A DNA stretch of 64,000 nt from Promethearchaeia archaeon (GTDB taxonomy: Archaea; Asgardarchaeota; Lokiarchaeia; Sigyniarchaeales; SOKP01), in contig JAHQWH010000193.1 of assembly GCA_029856105.1 (NCBI GenBank), forward strand, positions 1 through 64,000. The letters are read 5' to 3'. The notes below the pieces were generated by a model. It was given only the letters and a program-made list of their open reading frames with translations, did not search any database and was not told where the DNA came from. Position 1 is the stretch's first letter. Each line of letters starts with the position of its first letter. The translations under genes were made by a program, and so were the position numbers. Shown here piece by piece: positions 29,574-38,946 of the stretch.

Positions 29574-30604
29574 ATAATTCCACCCTCACTATTTATTTCG
29601 CTAATATCCACTTCATTTTCTTTTGTTTCTTCCTCTTGGATTCTAATCTGAAAGAGCCTTCTAAAATTTGCGATATCTCTACTCATGGAATTAATTTTAA
29701 CTTCATTCTCAAATAAATATTTCATTAATTTAGGTAAATTGTTCTCAAAATTCTCCATTAATACTTCGATTGTTTCATTTCCAACGCGTAATACATTTTT
29801 GACTGAATTAAATTGTTGAACCGTTTTTATTCCTTTTTGATCTAAATTTTCGATTGAAATTCTCGCTACTAAACCACCACTTGGTAAAGAAGATATTAAA
29901 TTTTGAGGTGTGTCAAATTCGAGTAATTTTCCCTGCCTTAATATCGCAGTTTTATCACATATTAGTGCTGCTTCTAAATCGTGTGTAATAATAAACATAG
30001 TTGTGTTTAAATGCTGGTTTAACTTCTTTAGATAACTGAGTATATCATAGCGTTTCGACGCATCCACACCAGTCGTGGGTTCGTCAAGAAAGAGAACTTT
30101 TGGGTTATGTATTAAACCAATAGCCATTGAGAGTCGCTTCTTTTCGCCCCCGCTCATCTGCGATACCTTTTTTTTCCAAGTGTCCTCAGGAATGTCTAAT
30201 ATTTTAAACAGCTTTTCAGCGGTTTCTTTAGCCTTTTTTTTGTCCATTCCATAAGTAGATGTAAAAACTTCGACATTTGCCATAGGATTTAATTCAAAAT
30301 ATAAATTCAATAGTTCTAGTTGAGGAACGTATCCAATATTACTTAGAATTTTTGAATGATTTTTTTTTTTACTCGGATTTAAACCTGTAACTACTACATT
30401 TCCACTCCAATTTTTCTTTTCAATTTGGCATGTTAATACCCTAATAATTGTTGTTTTTCCTGCACCTGAAATTCCAAACATACCAATGATTTCTCCTTGC
30501 TTCACATTAAAAGATACATCATGCACTATTTGGTTTTTCCCAAATGTAACATTTAAGTTTTCCACAAGTACCATTGAATTATCAGAAGGCTTAGAAATCT
30601 CCAT
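29567..30604 (-). CDS. ABC transporter ATP-binding protein
   Basis: GISGAGKTT Walker A, MSGGEKKRLS signature, VLFLDEPTTGVD Walker B; ATG 30604 preceded by GAGGTG. Confidence 0.92.
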   Translation of the reverse strand: MEISKPSDNSMVLVENLNVTFGKNQIVHDVSFNVKQGEIIGMFGISGAGKTTIIRVLTCQIEKKNWSGNVVVTGLNPSKKKNHSKILSNIGYVPQLELLNLYFELNPMANVEVFTSTYGMDKKKAKETAEKLFKILDIPEDTWKKKVSQMSGGEKKRLSMAIGLIHNPKVLFLDEPTTGVDASKRYDILSYLKKLNQHLNTTMFIITHDLEAALICDKTAILRQGKLLEFDTPQNLISSLPSGGLVARISIENLDQKGIKTVQQFNSVKNVLRVGNETIEVLMENFENNLPKLMKYLFENEVKINSMSRDIANFRRLFQIRIQEEETKENEVDISEINSEGGIIS

Positions 30605-30605
30605 T

Positions 30606-31790
30606 TTACACCTCATATTTCCTTCTTTGAAAGATTATGAAAGAGATAATTACAAGAAAAACGCTAACACCTAACAAAGTAAAAAAATCAAAACCAAATA
30701 CTGATTTTCCCTTAGTAACTATTCCTGTTATTAACGGACTTCCATGAGATAACGGAAGCGCGTATGCTATTATTTGTAAGTAAATCGGCATTGCATCAAT
30801 AGGAATAAATATTCCACTTAGAAGAATTAAAACCAGAAAAGTAGCAAAAAATAATTGGTTTGCTTGAGTTTTAGTTTTGCTAAATGTGCTAATAAAAATA
30901 CCTATAGCAAGGCCGGTAAATCCTAAAATGAATAATGCGAGGAATAAATCGAACAATGAACCTACTACATATAACCCAAATGCTAAAGCACTAATAACAA
31001 GTGAAAGATCTTGAATAATCAAAATGCTTGTATAAGTGATATATTTTGCAGATAGAATCTCAGCCCTTTTAACGGGAGTGAGCAATAATCTCGCAATTGG
31101 TTTTTCTTGAACTATTATTAAGATTGTTGAGACCATCCCAACGCCTATAACCATAAAAGAGAGAACAAGTACCATGTTATAATTATATTTAAAACTATAG
31201 CCTTCAGGTATCGAAAATTCTTCATTTCCAATAACTTCAAATTGAGGGGTTAAATTATTTTGGTTAACAAAAATTTTAATAGAATCGTAAACGGCATTTA
31301 AATTTTCTTGAATTTTTTTGATATCTGATGAATCTGATATACAATCTATTAAACCAGGATAACCCCAGATTAATAATTCAGAAAAGTCAACTGGAATTGC
31401 GATAATAACCTTAATTTTCTTTGAAGTTAAATAATTTCTAGCCGTTTCCATCGCATAAATCTCTTCAGAAGCGTTAAAAAATTGTATAAGATTCAATAAA
31501 TTTGAGCTGTTTACAGCCTCAACATATTTCATATTGTAATCATCTAATTTTGACTCGGTAAAATTATTTTCATTAATAAATGTATTTGAATCGTAGGAAA
31601 CTACAACACAATCTATAGGGTTTAAAGAAGAACCTGAAATATTAGCGGTTACTCCTAATAAGGCTACTACAAGAGGTGGAACTATCAGAGCTATAAAGAT
31701 ATTAAATTTATCAGTCCATAAGAGTTTAAATTCTTTCTTTATTTGTCTAACTAATCGAAATATGTTATTCTTAAAATTGCTCCGTTTAAT
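30606..31790 (-). CDS. ABC-2 type permease, apparent AUU start codon
   Basis: Track ORF starts internally at 31532; open frame continues upstream encoding RSNFKNNIFRLVRQIKKEFKLLWTDKFNIFIALIVPPLVVALLGVTANISG, homologous in layout to the paralogue N-terminus; only AUU at 31790..31788 fits SD GGAGGTG. Confidence 0.8.
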   Translation of the reverse strand: MKRSNFKNNIFRLVRQIKKEFKLLWTDKFNIFIALIVPPLVVALLGVTANISGSSLNPIDCVVVSYDSNTFINENNFTESKLDDYNMKYVEAVNSSNLLNLIQFFNASEEIYAMETARNYLTSKKIKVIIAIPVDFSELLIWGYPGLIDCISDSSDIKKIQENLNAVYDSIKIFVNQNNLTPQFEVIGNEEFSIPEGYSFKYNYNMVLVLSFMVIGVGMVSTILIIVQEKPIARLLLTPVKRAEILSAKYITYTSILIIQDLSLVISALAFGLYVVGSLFDLFLALFILGFTGLAIGIFISTFSKTKTQANQLFFATFLVLILLSGIFIPIDAMPIYLQIIAYALPLSHGSPLITGIVTKGKSVFGFDFFTLLGVSVFLVIISFIIFQRRKYEV

Positions 31791-31793
31791 TCT

Positions 31794-32945
31794 TTACACC
31801 TCCACTTTTTTAAACTTATATGCGATATAAGCAATTAGTAGAAAAACAAAAGAAATTAAAAGAATAGAAAGAACATGCTCTAAATTTAACGATAAACCTC
31901 TTAATGTTATATCTGTTATGAGGACTGAAGCGTGGCTTAAAGGAAGCATGTCTGAAAGAAATCGCGCACTCCCCAAAGACTCAGGCGGCATTATAGTTCC
32001 TGAAAAAATTATTATAATAATAAACAGCATCAAGTACATTTGATTAGCTCCTTGTTCTGTTGGGCTAATTGCAGAGATAAATAAACCTATGGCTATTCCA
32101 CTAAAGCCAATCATTATTAAAACTAGATAAAAATTAAATAACGAGCCTAAACTATATAAACCGAAAAATGATGTCATTACGAATATTTCTGTAGCTTGCA
32201 TTATCATTATTATAGTGTTTGCAATTAGTTTACTAAGGATTATATCCCTTTTTGCCGTAGGAGTTATAAGCATTCGCGGAAGCGGACCCTCAGAAACAAT
32301 TGTTAGAGATGTTAAATTCATCGTAGTCCCAATTATTATTATTGGTAGGATCAGAGCTAATGAATAATTAAGTAATTGAGATTCCCATGAAGGCACTCCA
32401 AATTCAAGATGAGGGACCATTATTGTAAAATTTTCCAACATATTAATCTCAACGCGAAAAAGAGCAAGTGGTTCTTGGAGAGCCACTTCAATTGCACCAA
32501 CAGCGCTTAGATCAGAGCCATCTATATAATAGATTAATATAGGATTAGTTTTATTTGCTACAGATTCTGAGAAATTTTGAGGGAGTACAATAAAAACATC
32601 GATTACTTCATTTTTTAATAAATTAACACACCGATAATATGCTTCGTCATACTCTACACTGGTGCTACTATTATAGTATCGATAAAGATCCCATGTTGTT
32701 GTGTTTTGTTCCATAATCGAGATAAAAATATCATCGTATTGAGAAGAATTTGACGGGAAATTATCGTAAGTAGGCATTTCATCGAGAGTTATAATCGCAG
32801 AGGTAAAAAATTTCATAGGGCCAACGCCCGTAGTTAGCCCAAAAATGACAATTAATATCATAGGTATTGTAAATAATAGAATTAAAGTTCTTTTATCCGA
32901 TTTAATTCTACCAAATTCTTTTTGTATTAATCCGCCTAAGCTCAT
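31794..32945 (-). CDS. ABC-2 type permease
   Basis: MSLGGLIQKEFGRIKSDKRTLILLFTIPMILIVIFGLTTG; 6 TM with large extracytoplasmic loop. Confidence 0.9.
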   Translation of the reverse strand: MSLGGLIQKEFGRIKSDKRTLILLFTIPMILIVIFGLTTGVGPMKFFTSAIITLDEMPTYDNFPSNSSQYDDIFISIMEQNTTTWDLYRYYNSSTSVEYDEAYYRCVNLLKNEVIDVFIVLPQNFSESVANKTNPILIYYIDGSDLSAVGAIEVALQEPLALFRVEINMLENFTIMVPHLEFGVPSWESQLLNYSLALILPIIIIGTTMNLTSLTIVSEGPLPRMLITPTAKRDIILSKLIANTIIMIMQATEIFVMTSFFGLYSLGSLFNFYLVLIMIGFSGIAIGLFISAISPTEQGANQMYLMLFIIIIIFSGTIMPPESLGSARFLSDMLPLSHASVLITDITLRGLSLNLEHVLSILLISFVFLLIAYIAYKFKKVEV

Positions 32946-33037
32946 TATATTAAGCTCTTACAAGAAGTATTCTATAAATTTGAAGATTTGAATAATAATA
33001 AATGATTAATGATATTTAGGCGAATTTTCTTAAAAAT

Positions 33038-33601
33038 TTACTGCACAGTTTTGTCAACTGTTTGAAAAAATTTAAGATCCGATACTGGTGTTAATTCATT
33101 CATTTTCAAAAGAGACCTTCTTTTTTTGTCTTTAACAATAAATTTTTGAAAAATTTCATTGTTATCACTTATAAATTCCCAAAATTCTTCATAAATATCT
33201 TGTAATGTTCTAGGATTTTTCCTATTAAAGCTCTCTTTGATTATTTTTGTTTCTTTTTTAATATCTGGCTTTTTTTGCATGTTTTTGATAGAATTTTCCT
33301 TTGATACTGAAGATTTGTATAGCTTTAAACTATTTACAAAACTTTCTTCGTAATTGTGTCTTAGATTGTTCTTCTTTTTGTCATTCTCTAATTGAAAATC
33401 AACTTTTTGATATCCCCGTATTTTAAAATTTTTGTCTATAAATAATTGGAAGTGATGTTGACAAATCTCTCCTTTAGGAACAGAGACGGTAGTTAATTGA
33501 GAAGCTTGGTTAATTACGGACTTAGGAATCCTTATCGTGTTCTGTGCTTTACACACAGGACAAATAACTTGAATATATCTATTAACTGTTATAGCTTCCA
33601 T
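33038..33601 (-). CDS. Zn-binding N-terminal module protein of unknown function
   Basis: ICPVCKAQNTIRIPKSVINQ...TVSVPKGEICQHHFQLFIDKNFKIRGYQKVDF; shares module with 57916-58764. Confidence 0.65.
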   Translation of the reverse strand: MEAITVNRYIQVICPVCKAQNTIRIPKSVINQASQLTTVSVPKGEICQHHFQLFIDKNFKIRGYQKVDFQLENDKKKNNLRHNYEESFVNSLKLYKSSVSKENSIKNMQKKPDIKKETKIIKESFNRKNPRTLQDIYEEFWEFISDNNEIFQKFIVKDKKRRSLLKMNELTPVSDLKFFQTVDKTVQ

Positions 33602-33774
33602 ACAATTTTTACAAAAATAAATTAATTTTTTCGTCTTTAAATTTATCTACATCTTAGAATATAAATACCCCTAATTTCGAAAACAATATAGTTTCAACCT
33701 TCAAAACTAAATTTTAAGTTCAATAAATTATAATCTTTTATAATACTAATCTTTTCAATGGGACAAATTAAATT

Positions 33775-35187
33775 ATGAGCGATCAAATAACTGATATGGA
33801 TGTTTTCTTTAACCCTAAATCCATTGCTATTATAGGTGCTTCAGATACTTTCAAATTTGGTTATACTATGACAAAGTATTTATTAGAGTCGAATTTTAAA
33901 ACGTATCCCGTAAATATAAATAAAGATGTTATTTTTGGTCATAAAATGTTCAAAAATATTAATGATATACCAGATGATATCGAATTAGTAATTGTCGTAG
34001 TAAATAATGAACATGTGCTTCAAATAGTGAAAGATTCTGTCAAAAAAGGAGTTAAAGGAATAATTATAGAAACTGCAGGCTTTGCTGAAACGGGTATAGA
34101 GAAATTTGTTAAAATCCAAGAAGAAATAGAGTTAATTGCTAAAAATTCGAATGTAAGAATAATTGGTCCTAATTGTGTGGGTGTTACTAATTTTAACAAC
34201 AAATTTACAACCACAGAAATAGATTTTAATCAATCTATAGAAGGAGGAACTATTTCTATTATTGCACAGTCAGGTGTGTTAGGAAATATATTTGTCGAAT
34301 GGTCAGCAAGTCAGAAAATTGGTTTTTCGAAAACTATAACTCTTGGAAATAAAGTAGATGTTGATGAGATTGATATGCTGGAATATCTTGAGAAAGATGA
34401 GAATACAAATGTAATAACTCTTTATTTAGAAGGCGTGAAACGGGGACCAAAATTAATAGAAATATTAAGAAAATTGACTAAACCTGTTTTAATTCTAAAA
34501 AATGGTCGCAGCGAAATTGGTTCTAAAGCGATAAAGAGTCACACTGGCTCTATCGCTGGAGACGACAAAATTTACGATGCGATTTTCAAACAATATTCCG
34601 GTATTTATCGCGTAAATAATTTTTACGAGATGTTTGATATAGCTCAAGTATTTGCTACTCAACCCTTACCCAAAGGAAAGAACATCGCAATAATTACATC
34701 TTCTGGAAGTTTAGGTATATTAGCATGCGATGAAATTGAAAGACTAGGTTTAAAACTTGCAGTTCTAAATGAGTCCACTATCCAAGAAATGAAATCGATC
34801 TCACCCAATTGGACTTCTTTGAAGAATCCTGTAGACTTGGGCCCATCTCTATTTATGACCTTTAACAAATCGTTAAAAGCGATACTAAACGATGAGAACG
34901 TTGATGCCTTACTACACATTTTCGCTGTCCCTCAAAAACCTTTAGAAACCTTTTCTATACCTATAACACCACACTTGAAAGAAATGAGAAATCTTTCAAC
35001 TAAGCTTAATAAACCCATTATTACTTGCGTTTTTGGGTCCCGTTGGGTTCTTGAATACTTTTTAAAACATTCGCACAAATATAAAATTCCAATAATGACT
35101 CAGATAAGCCACGCAATAAAGACGTTCAGATTTATGTATGATTTTAGTAAATCAAATAAAAACATGAATACAGATATCGAAATTTAA
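33775..35187 (+). CDS. CoA-binding / acyl-CoA synthetase (NDP-forming) alpha-type subunit
   Basis: FFNPKSIAIIGASD...FGYTMTKYLLE, IGPNCVGVTN, SQSGVLGN, SHTGSIAGDDKIYDAIFKQ. Confidence 0.88.
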   Translation: MSDQITDMDVFFNPKSIAIIGASDTFKFGYTMTKYLLESNFKTYPVNINKDVIFGHKMFKNINDIPDDIELVIVVVNNEHVLQIVKDSVKKGVKGIIIETAGFAETGIEKFVKIQEEIELIAKNSNVRIIGPNCVGVTNFNNKFTTTEIDFNQSIEGGTISIIAQSGVLGNIFVEWSASQKIGFSKTITLGNKVDVDEIDMLEYLEKDENTNVITLYLEGVKRGPKLIEILRKLTKPVLILKNGRSEIGSKAIKSHTGSIAGDDKIYDAIFKQYSGIYRVNNFYEMFDIAQVFATQPLPKGKNIAIITSSGSLGILACDEIERLGLKLAVLNESTIQEMKSISPNWTSLKNPVDLGPSLFMTFNKSLKAILNDENVDALLHIFAVPQKPLETFSIPITPHLKEMRNLSTKLNKPIITCVFGSRWVLEYFLKHSHKYKIPIMTQISHAIKTFRFMYDFSKSNKNMNTDIEI

Positions 35188-35586
35188 TGTTTATTAATAC
35201 CTTTCAATTTAAAAAATTTTACTTATACATAGAGAAATAATCGCAGTAGGAAGTGAACTTGGATTCTTACCGTTTATTTTTATTGCTCCTTTTGTTTCTA
35301 CCGCTATTTCCATGCCACCCTTGTTATTTTACGATTGGAAAATAAAAAGTTTACACAATAAATTTGTCAGTAAATTAACTAAAAGGGGACTAAGAATTGT
35401 TGATAATGTTAATGATATCTAATTTTACTAATTCCTTTTTTTCTAGTGAATTAAAAATTCTCTTTTAAGCTTTTTTAAGTAAAAGGCCATTATAAAAACT
35501 GGACTCCAAATTTTTTATAATCGACTCCAAACTCCTTTTAATTAAAAATAAAACATTAAATATAATAGTTAAAAAGGTGGTAATTA

Positions 35587-36117
35587 GTGAATAATAACTG
35601 GGACCAAATTTCGGATCAAGCTTTATTATATTGGGAGGAATTTATGACATGGTTTTTAAGTATGCCTATCCCTGCTCAAGTCTTACTCATAATTGGTACT
35701 GTAGCGTCGTTAATTCTAGCCGTACTTATCGTATATTTTGTGTTAAAGGGAGTCTGCTATTTAATTTATTACATATTAAAAGGAGTTTATCTTCTATTAA
35801 AGGGTATTTTTGTAGGCCTATACAAATTATTTGAAGAAATATATTATGATATTTCTGGAAAACCTAAACCTGTTAAGAAAGCTTCTAGTAGCGAAGAACA
35901 AAAAGTTAATCCGCCCCAAGCTTATGTAGAGCCTGAAATCATTAAACCGGTACTAAAACAAGTTGAAATTATACAGCCTAATGCCGTATACTGTAGTGAA
36001 TGCGGAAGTCAATATACCGAAAAAATGCTTGAACAATTAGCTGAAACCGGAATTGCTTTCTGCGTTTATTGTGGAAAAGGATACAAATCTACTAAAGTTG
36101 CAGTAGAACAATACTAA
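35587..36117 (+). CDS. TM protein with C-terminal zinc ribbon
   Basis: Hydrophobic helices then YCSECGSQYTEKMLEQLAETGIAFCVYCGKGY; GTG start. Confidence 0.7.
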   Translation: MNNNWDQISDQALLYWEEFMTWFLSMPIPAQVLLIIGTVASLILAVLIVYFVLKGVCYLIYYILKGVYLLLKGIFVGLYKLFEEIYYDISGKPKPVKKASSSEEQKVNPPQAYVEPEIIKPVLKQVEIIQPNAVYCSECGSQYTEKMLEQLAETGIAFCVYCGKGYKSTKVAVEQY

Positions 36118-36279
36118 ATAATTTAATTTTTTTAATTTCTTTTTTTATATAGCAATTTTAAAATTATTATTGTTATTTATTGGCTATTTCAGAAGAATAA
36201 TTTTAAATATTGATCTAACAATAAAGTAATTACCAAATTTCGTTAATTATATTAAAATAATATTAGAATCTGATAAAAA

Positions 36280-38010
36280 ATGAATAACGAAGATGCCAAA
36301 AATAGTCCATATTTGGAAAAAATATGGCTTAAATCTTACGATACTCATGTAAAACCAAAAATTGATCTAGAGTATTATTCTATAGCAGAAATGATGAAAC
36401 GTACAGCTAATAAATACCCTAATAGTTTATGCTACGATTTTCAAGGTTCTTGTGCGACTTTTAAAGAAGCAGAAAAATATATTAACAGTTTTGCTAACTT
36501 TCTTGTTGAGAGTGGCGTAAAAAAAGGAGAACGCGTCGTAATAAATTTACCAAATCTTCCCCAATTTATCGTAGCGTTATTTGGAACTTTTTTCGCTGGA
36601 TGTGCTGCTTCAGGGATGAATTTTTTATTACAACCAAATGAAATAAGGTATCAGTTAAAAGACAGCGGAGCGGTTGCGATAATTACTCTTGACTCTTTTT
36701 ACGAAGAGAAAGTAAGGGAAGCGCTCCAAACGGGGGACACAGATGTAAAAATTGTGATTACTACTAGCGTAGCTGACGTTATGGATTTAGAACCTGCTAT
36801 GAAAGAACAACTAATTAAAATAGGAAAAGTTCCTTATGGAAAAGTTGAGCCAATTAATAGTATAAAATATTTTACCTATAAAGATATTGTGGATAAATAT
36901 CCAAACGATAAATCGCCTAATGTTGAAATAGGTCCAGAAGATGTTTTATTACTTCAATACACGGGTGGAACGACTGGCCCCCCTAAAGGGGCAATACTAA
37001 CTCATCGAAATTTAATACAAATAATGCAAATAGTAGCTCATTGGTTTGATCCTGGTTCCAATCCTGGTGAAGATATTTACATGTCAGGATTTCCATTTTT
37101 CCATTTAGCAGGTTTACAATTTTGCCTTCAGAGTGTTTTTTTGGGTAGTGCACAGATTTTAGTTCCTGATCCAAGAGATACTAATTATATGACTGGAAAA
37201 ATGAAAGAATATGAAGGTAAAATAGCGCTAATGTACAACGTTCCAACTCTTTATATGATGCTTTTAAAGAATCGAAAATTTAAAAAATTAGACTTAAGTT
37301 CTGTAATAGGTTACATCTCTGGCGCTGCTCCTTTCCCCACCAAAAACATAAACGAATTCGAAGGTGTAGTCGGCGAAGGGAAACTTGTAGAAGCTTATGG
37401 AATGACGGAGGCGTCTCCTGGAGTAACTATGAATCCTTACCTTGGAAAGAAGAAAGTTGGAACTGTTGGTGTTCCATTTCCTAACACAGAAGTAAAACTA
37501 GTAGATGTTACAGATCGAAATAAGGAAGTCCCTATAGGGACACCTGGAGAAATAGCCATAAAAGGCCCTCAAATATTCAAAGGCTATTGGAATAAACCAA
37601 AAGAAACTGAAAATGCGCTTGTTGACGGTTGGTTCTATTCTGGTGATGTTGGTGTGATGGATGAGGATGGGTATCTTACCATAGTTGACCGTACAAAAGA
37701 TATGATAATTGTCAGCGGCTTTAAGGTTTTTAGCGTTGAAGTTGACGATAAGATGAATAAGCATCCCGCAATTGAGTTATGTTCTACCGTTGGAATCCCT
37801 GACTCAGATCGTCCAGGTTCAGAAATAGTTAAATTGTATGTGCTGCTTAAGGAAGGTTACCAAGCTTCAGAGGAAGTTAAAGCAGATATTTTAAAATATG
37901 CTCAAGATAATTTAGCAAAATATAAAGTTCCTAAATTCATTGAATTTCTCGATCAATTACCATTAACAACAATAGGCAAAGTCGATAAAAAAGCTTTAAG
38001 AAAGATGTAA
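36280..38010 (+). CDS. AMP-dependent acyl-CoA synthetase/ligase
   Basis: YTGGTTGPPKGAILTHRNL, YGMTEASP, GWFYSGDVGVMDEDGYLTIVDRTKDMI. Confidence 0.93.
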   Translation: MNNEDAKNSPYLEKIWLKSYDTHVKPKIDLEYYSIAEMMKRTANKYPNSLCYDFQGSCATFKEAEKYINSFANFLVESGVKKGERVVINLPNLPQFIVALFGTFFAGCAASGMNFLLQPNEIRYQLKDSGAVAIITLDSFYEEKVREALQTGDTDVKIVITTSVADVMDLEPAMKEQLIKIGKVPYGKVEPINSIKYFTYKDIVDKYPNDKSPNVEIGPEDVLLLQYTGGTTGPPKGAILTHRNLIQIMQIVAHWFDPGSNPGEDIYMSGFPFFHLAGLQFCLQSVFLGSAQILVPDPRDTNYMTGKMKEYEGKIALMYNVPTLYMMLLKNRKFKKLDLSSVIGYISGAAPFPTKNINEFEGVVGEGKLVEAYGMTEASPGVTMNPYLGKKKVGTVGVPFPNTEVKLVDVTDRNKEVPIGTPGEIAIKGPQIFKGYWNKPKETENALVDGWFYSGDVGVMDEDGYLTIVDRTKDMIIVSGFKVFSVEVDDKMNKHPAIELCSTVGIPDSDRPGSEIVKLYVLLKEGYQASEEVKADILKYAQDNLAKYKVPKFIEFLDQLPLTTIGKVDKKALRKM

Positions 38011-38021
38011 TTCCTTTTTTT

Positions 38022-38894
38022 TTATTTTAATTTTTTTTCATAAAGAATAACCGCTACGGGTTCGTCTTCCCAAGAGGGATCTTTAAACCCTAATTCTTTT
38101 ACATACTTTACTACTTCAGCCTTACAGTAAAGCTCAACTAAATCGATCTCATCTTCATCAATCTCGAAGCTTAATGTATAAGTTATTAATTGACAAGCGG
38201 CTAATGGATCACCGTAAACTATGATCCATACTTCGCTTTCTCTAGGTTTTTCCGGTTGAGCAAGACTCTTAATATCTATTTTCTGTAAAATTGCTTCAGA
38301 ATTAGTCAACCATAAAGAATTTATATCCTCTAAATTTAATAACGGTATATACGACCATCCAATATTTAATTCATCTCCAGGGCCAATATCCATTTTTTTA
38401 TAAATAATTTTTGCCTCTTCGTTAGTTATTTTCCGTATTTGAGAAAAATCGCTTTTACTTAGTTTTAACTCGTTCATTTTACATTCTAAGACTTCCATCT
38501 TTTTTTTCTCTTTAAATCCGTGAAATTTTGCTAAAGAAAGTGAGCCAAAATTTCTCGAAGATGTATCGTATTGAGCGACCGTAGCGCCTGCTTGAATCGC
38601 GTAATCTATTGCATATTTCATCAAATATCGCCCTATTCCTTGTTTTTGGTGAGTTATCTTAACTCGACCACCCTCTAACCAAGCTACTCCATTAGAAAAC
38701 ATCTTTACTCTTCCAAATCCAATTAATTCCTTCATTTCTTTTTCAAGAAATGCTCCATAAACTAACTTATCATCCTCATTTAACCACCTTTTTATAACAT
38801 CGGGAATGTAATCATCTCCTTCCCATATATCTTTACTTATATCTAAGATTGCTGGTATATCTTTTTCTGTTAAATCTCGGAAGAATAATTTCAT
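38022..38894 (-). CDS. GNAT family N-acetyltransferase
   Basis: GRVKITHQKQGIGRYLMKYAIDYAIQAGATVAQYDTSSRNFGSLSLAKFHGFKE. Confidence 0.82.
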   Translation of the reverse strand: MKLFFRDLTEKDIPAILDISKDIWEGDDYIPDVIKRWLNEDDKLVYGAFLEKEMKELIGFGRVKMFSNGVAWLEGGRVKITHQKQGIGRYLMKYAIDYAIQAGATVAQYDTSSRNFGSLSLAKFHGFKEKKKMEVLECKMNELKLSKSDFSQIRKITNEEAKIIYKKMDIGPGDELNIGWSYIPLLNLEDINSLWLTNSEAILQKIDIKSLAQPEKPRESEVWIIVYGDPLAACQLITYTLSFEIDEDEIDLVELYCKAEVVKYVKELGFKDPSWEDEPVAVILYEKKLK

Positions 38895-38946
38895 AATATC
38901 AACTTAAAATAAACAAATTGTTTATATTAAAATAATAAGAATGTAT

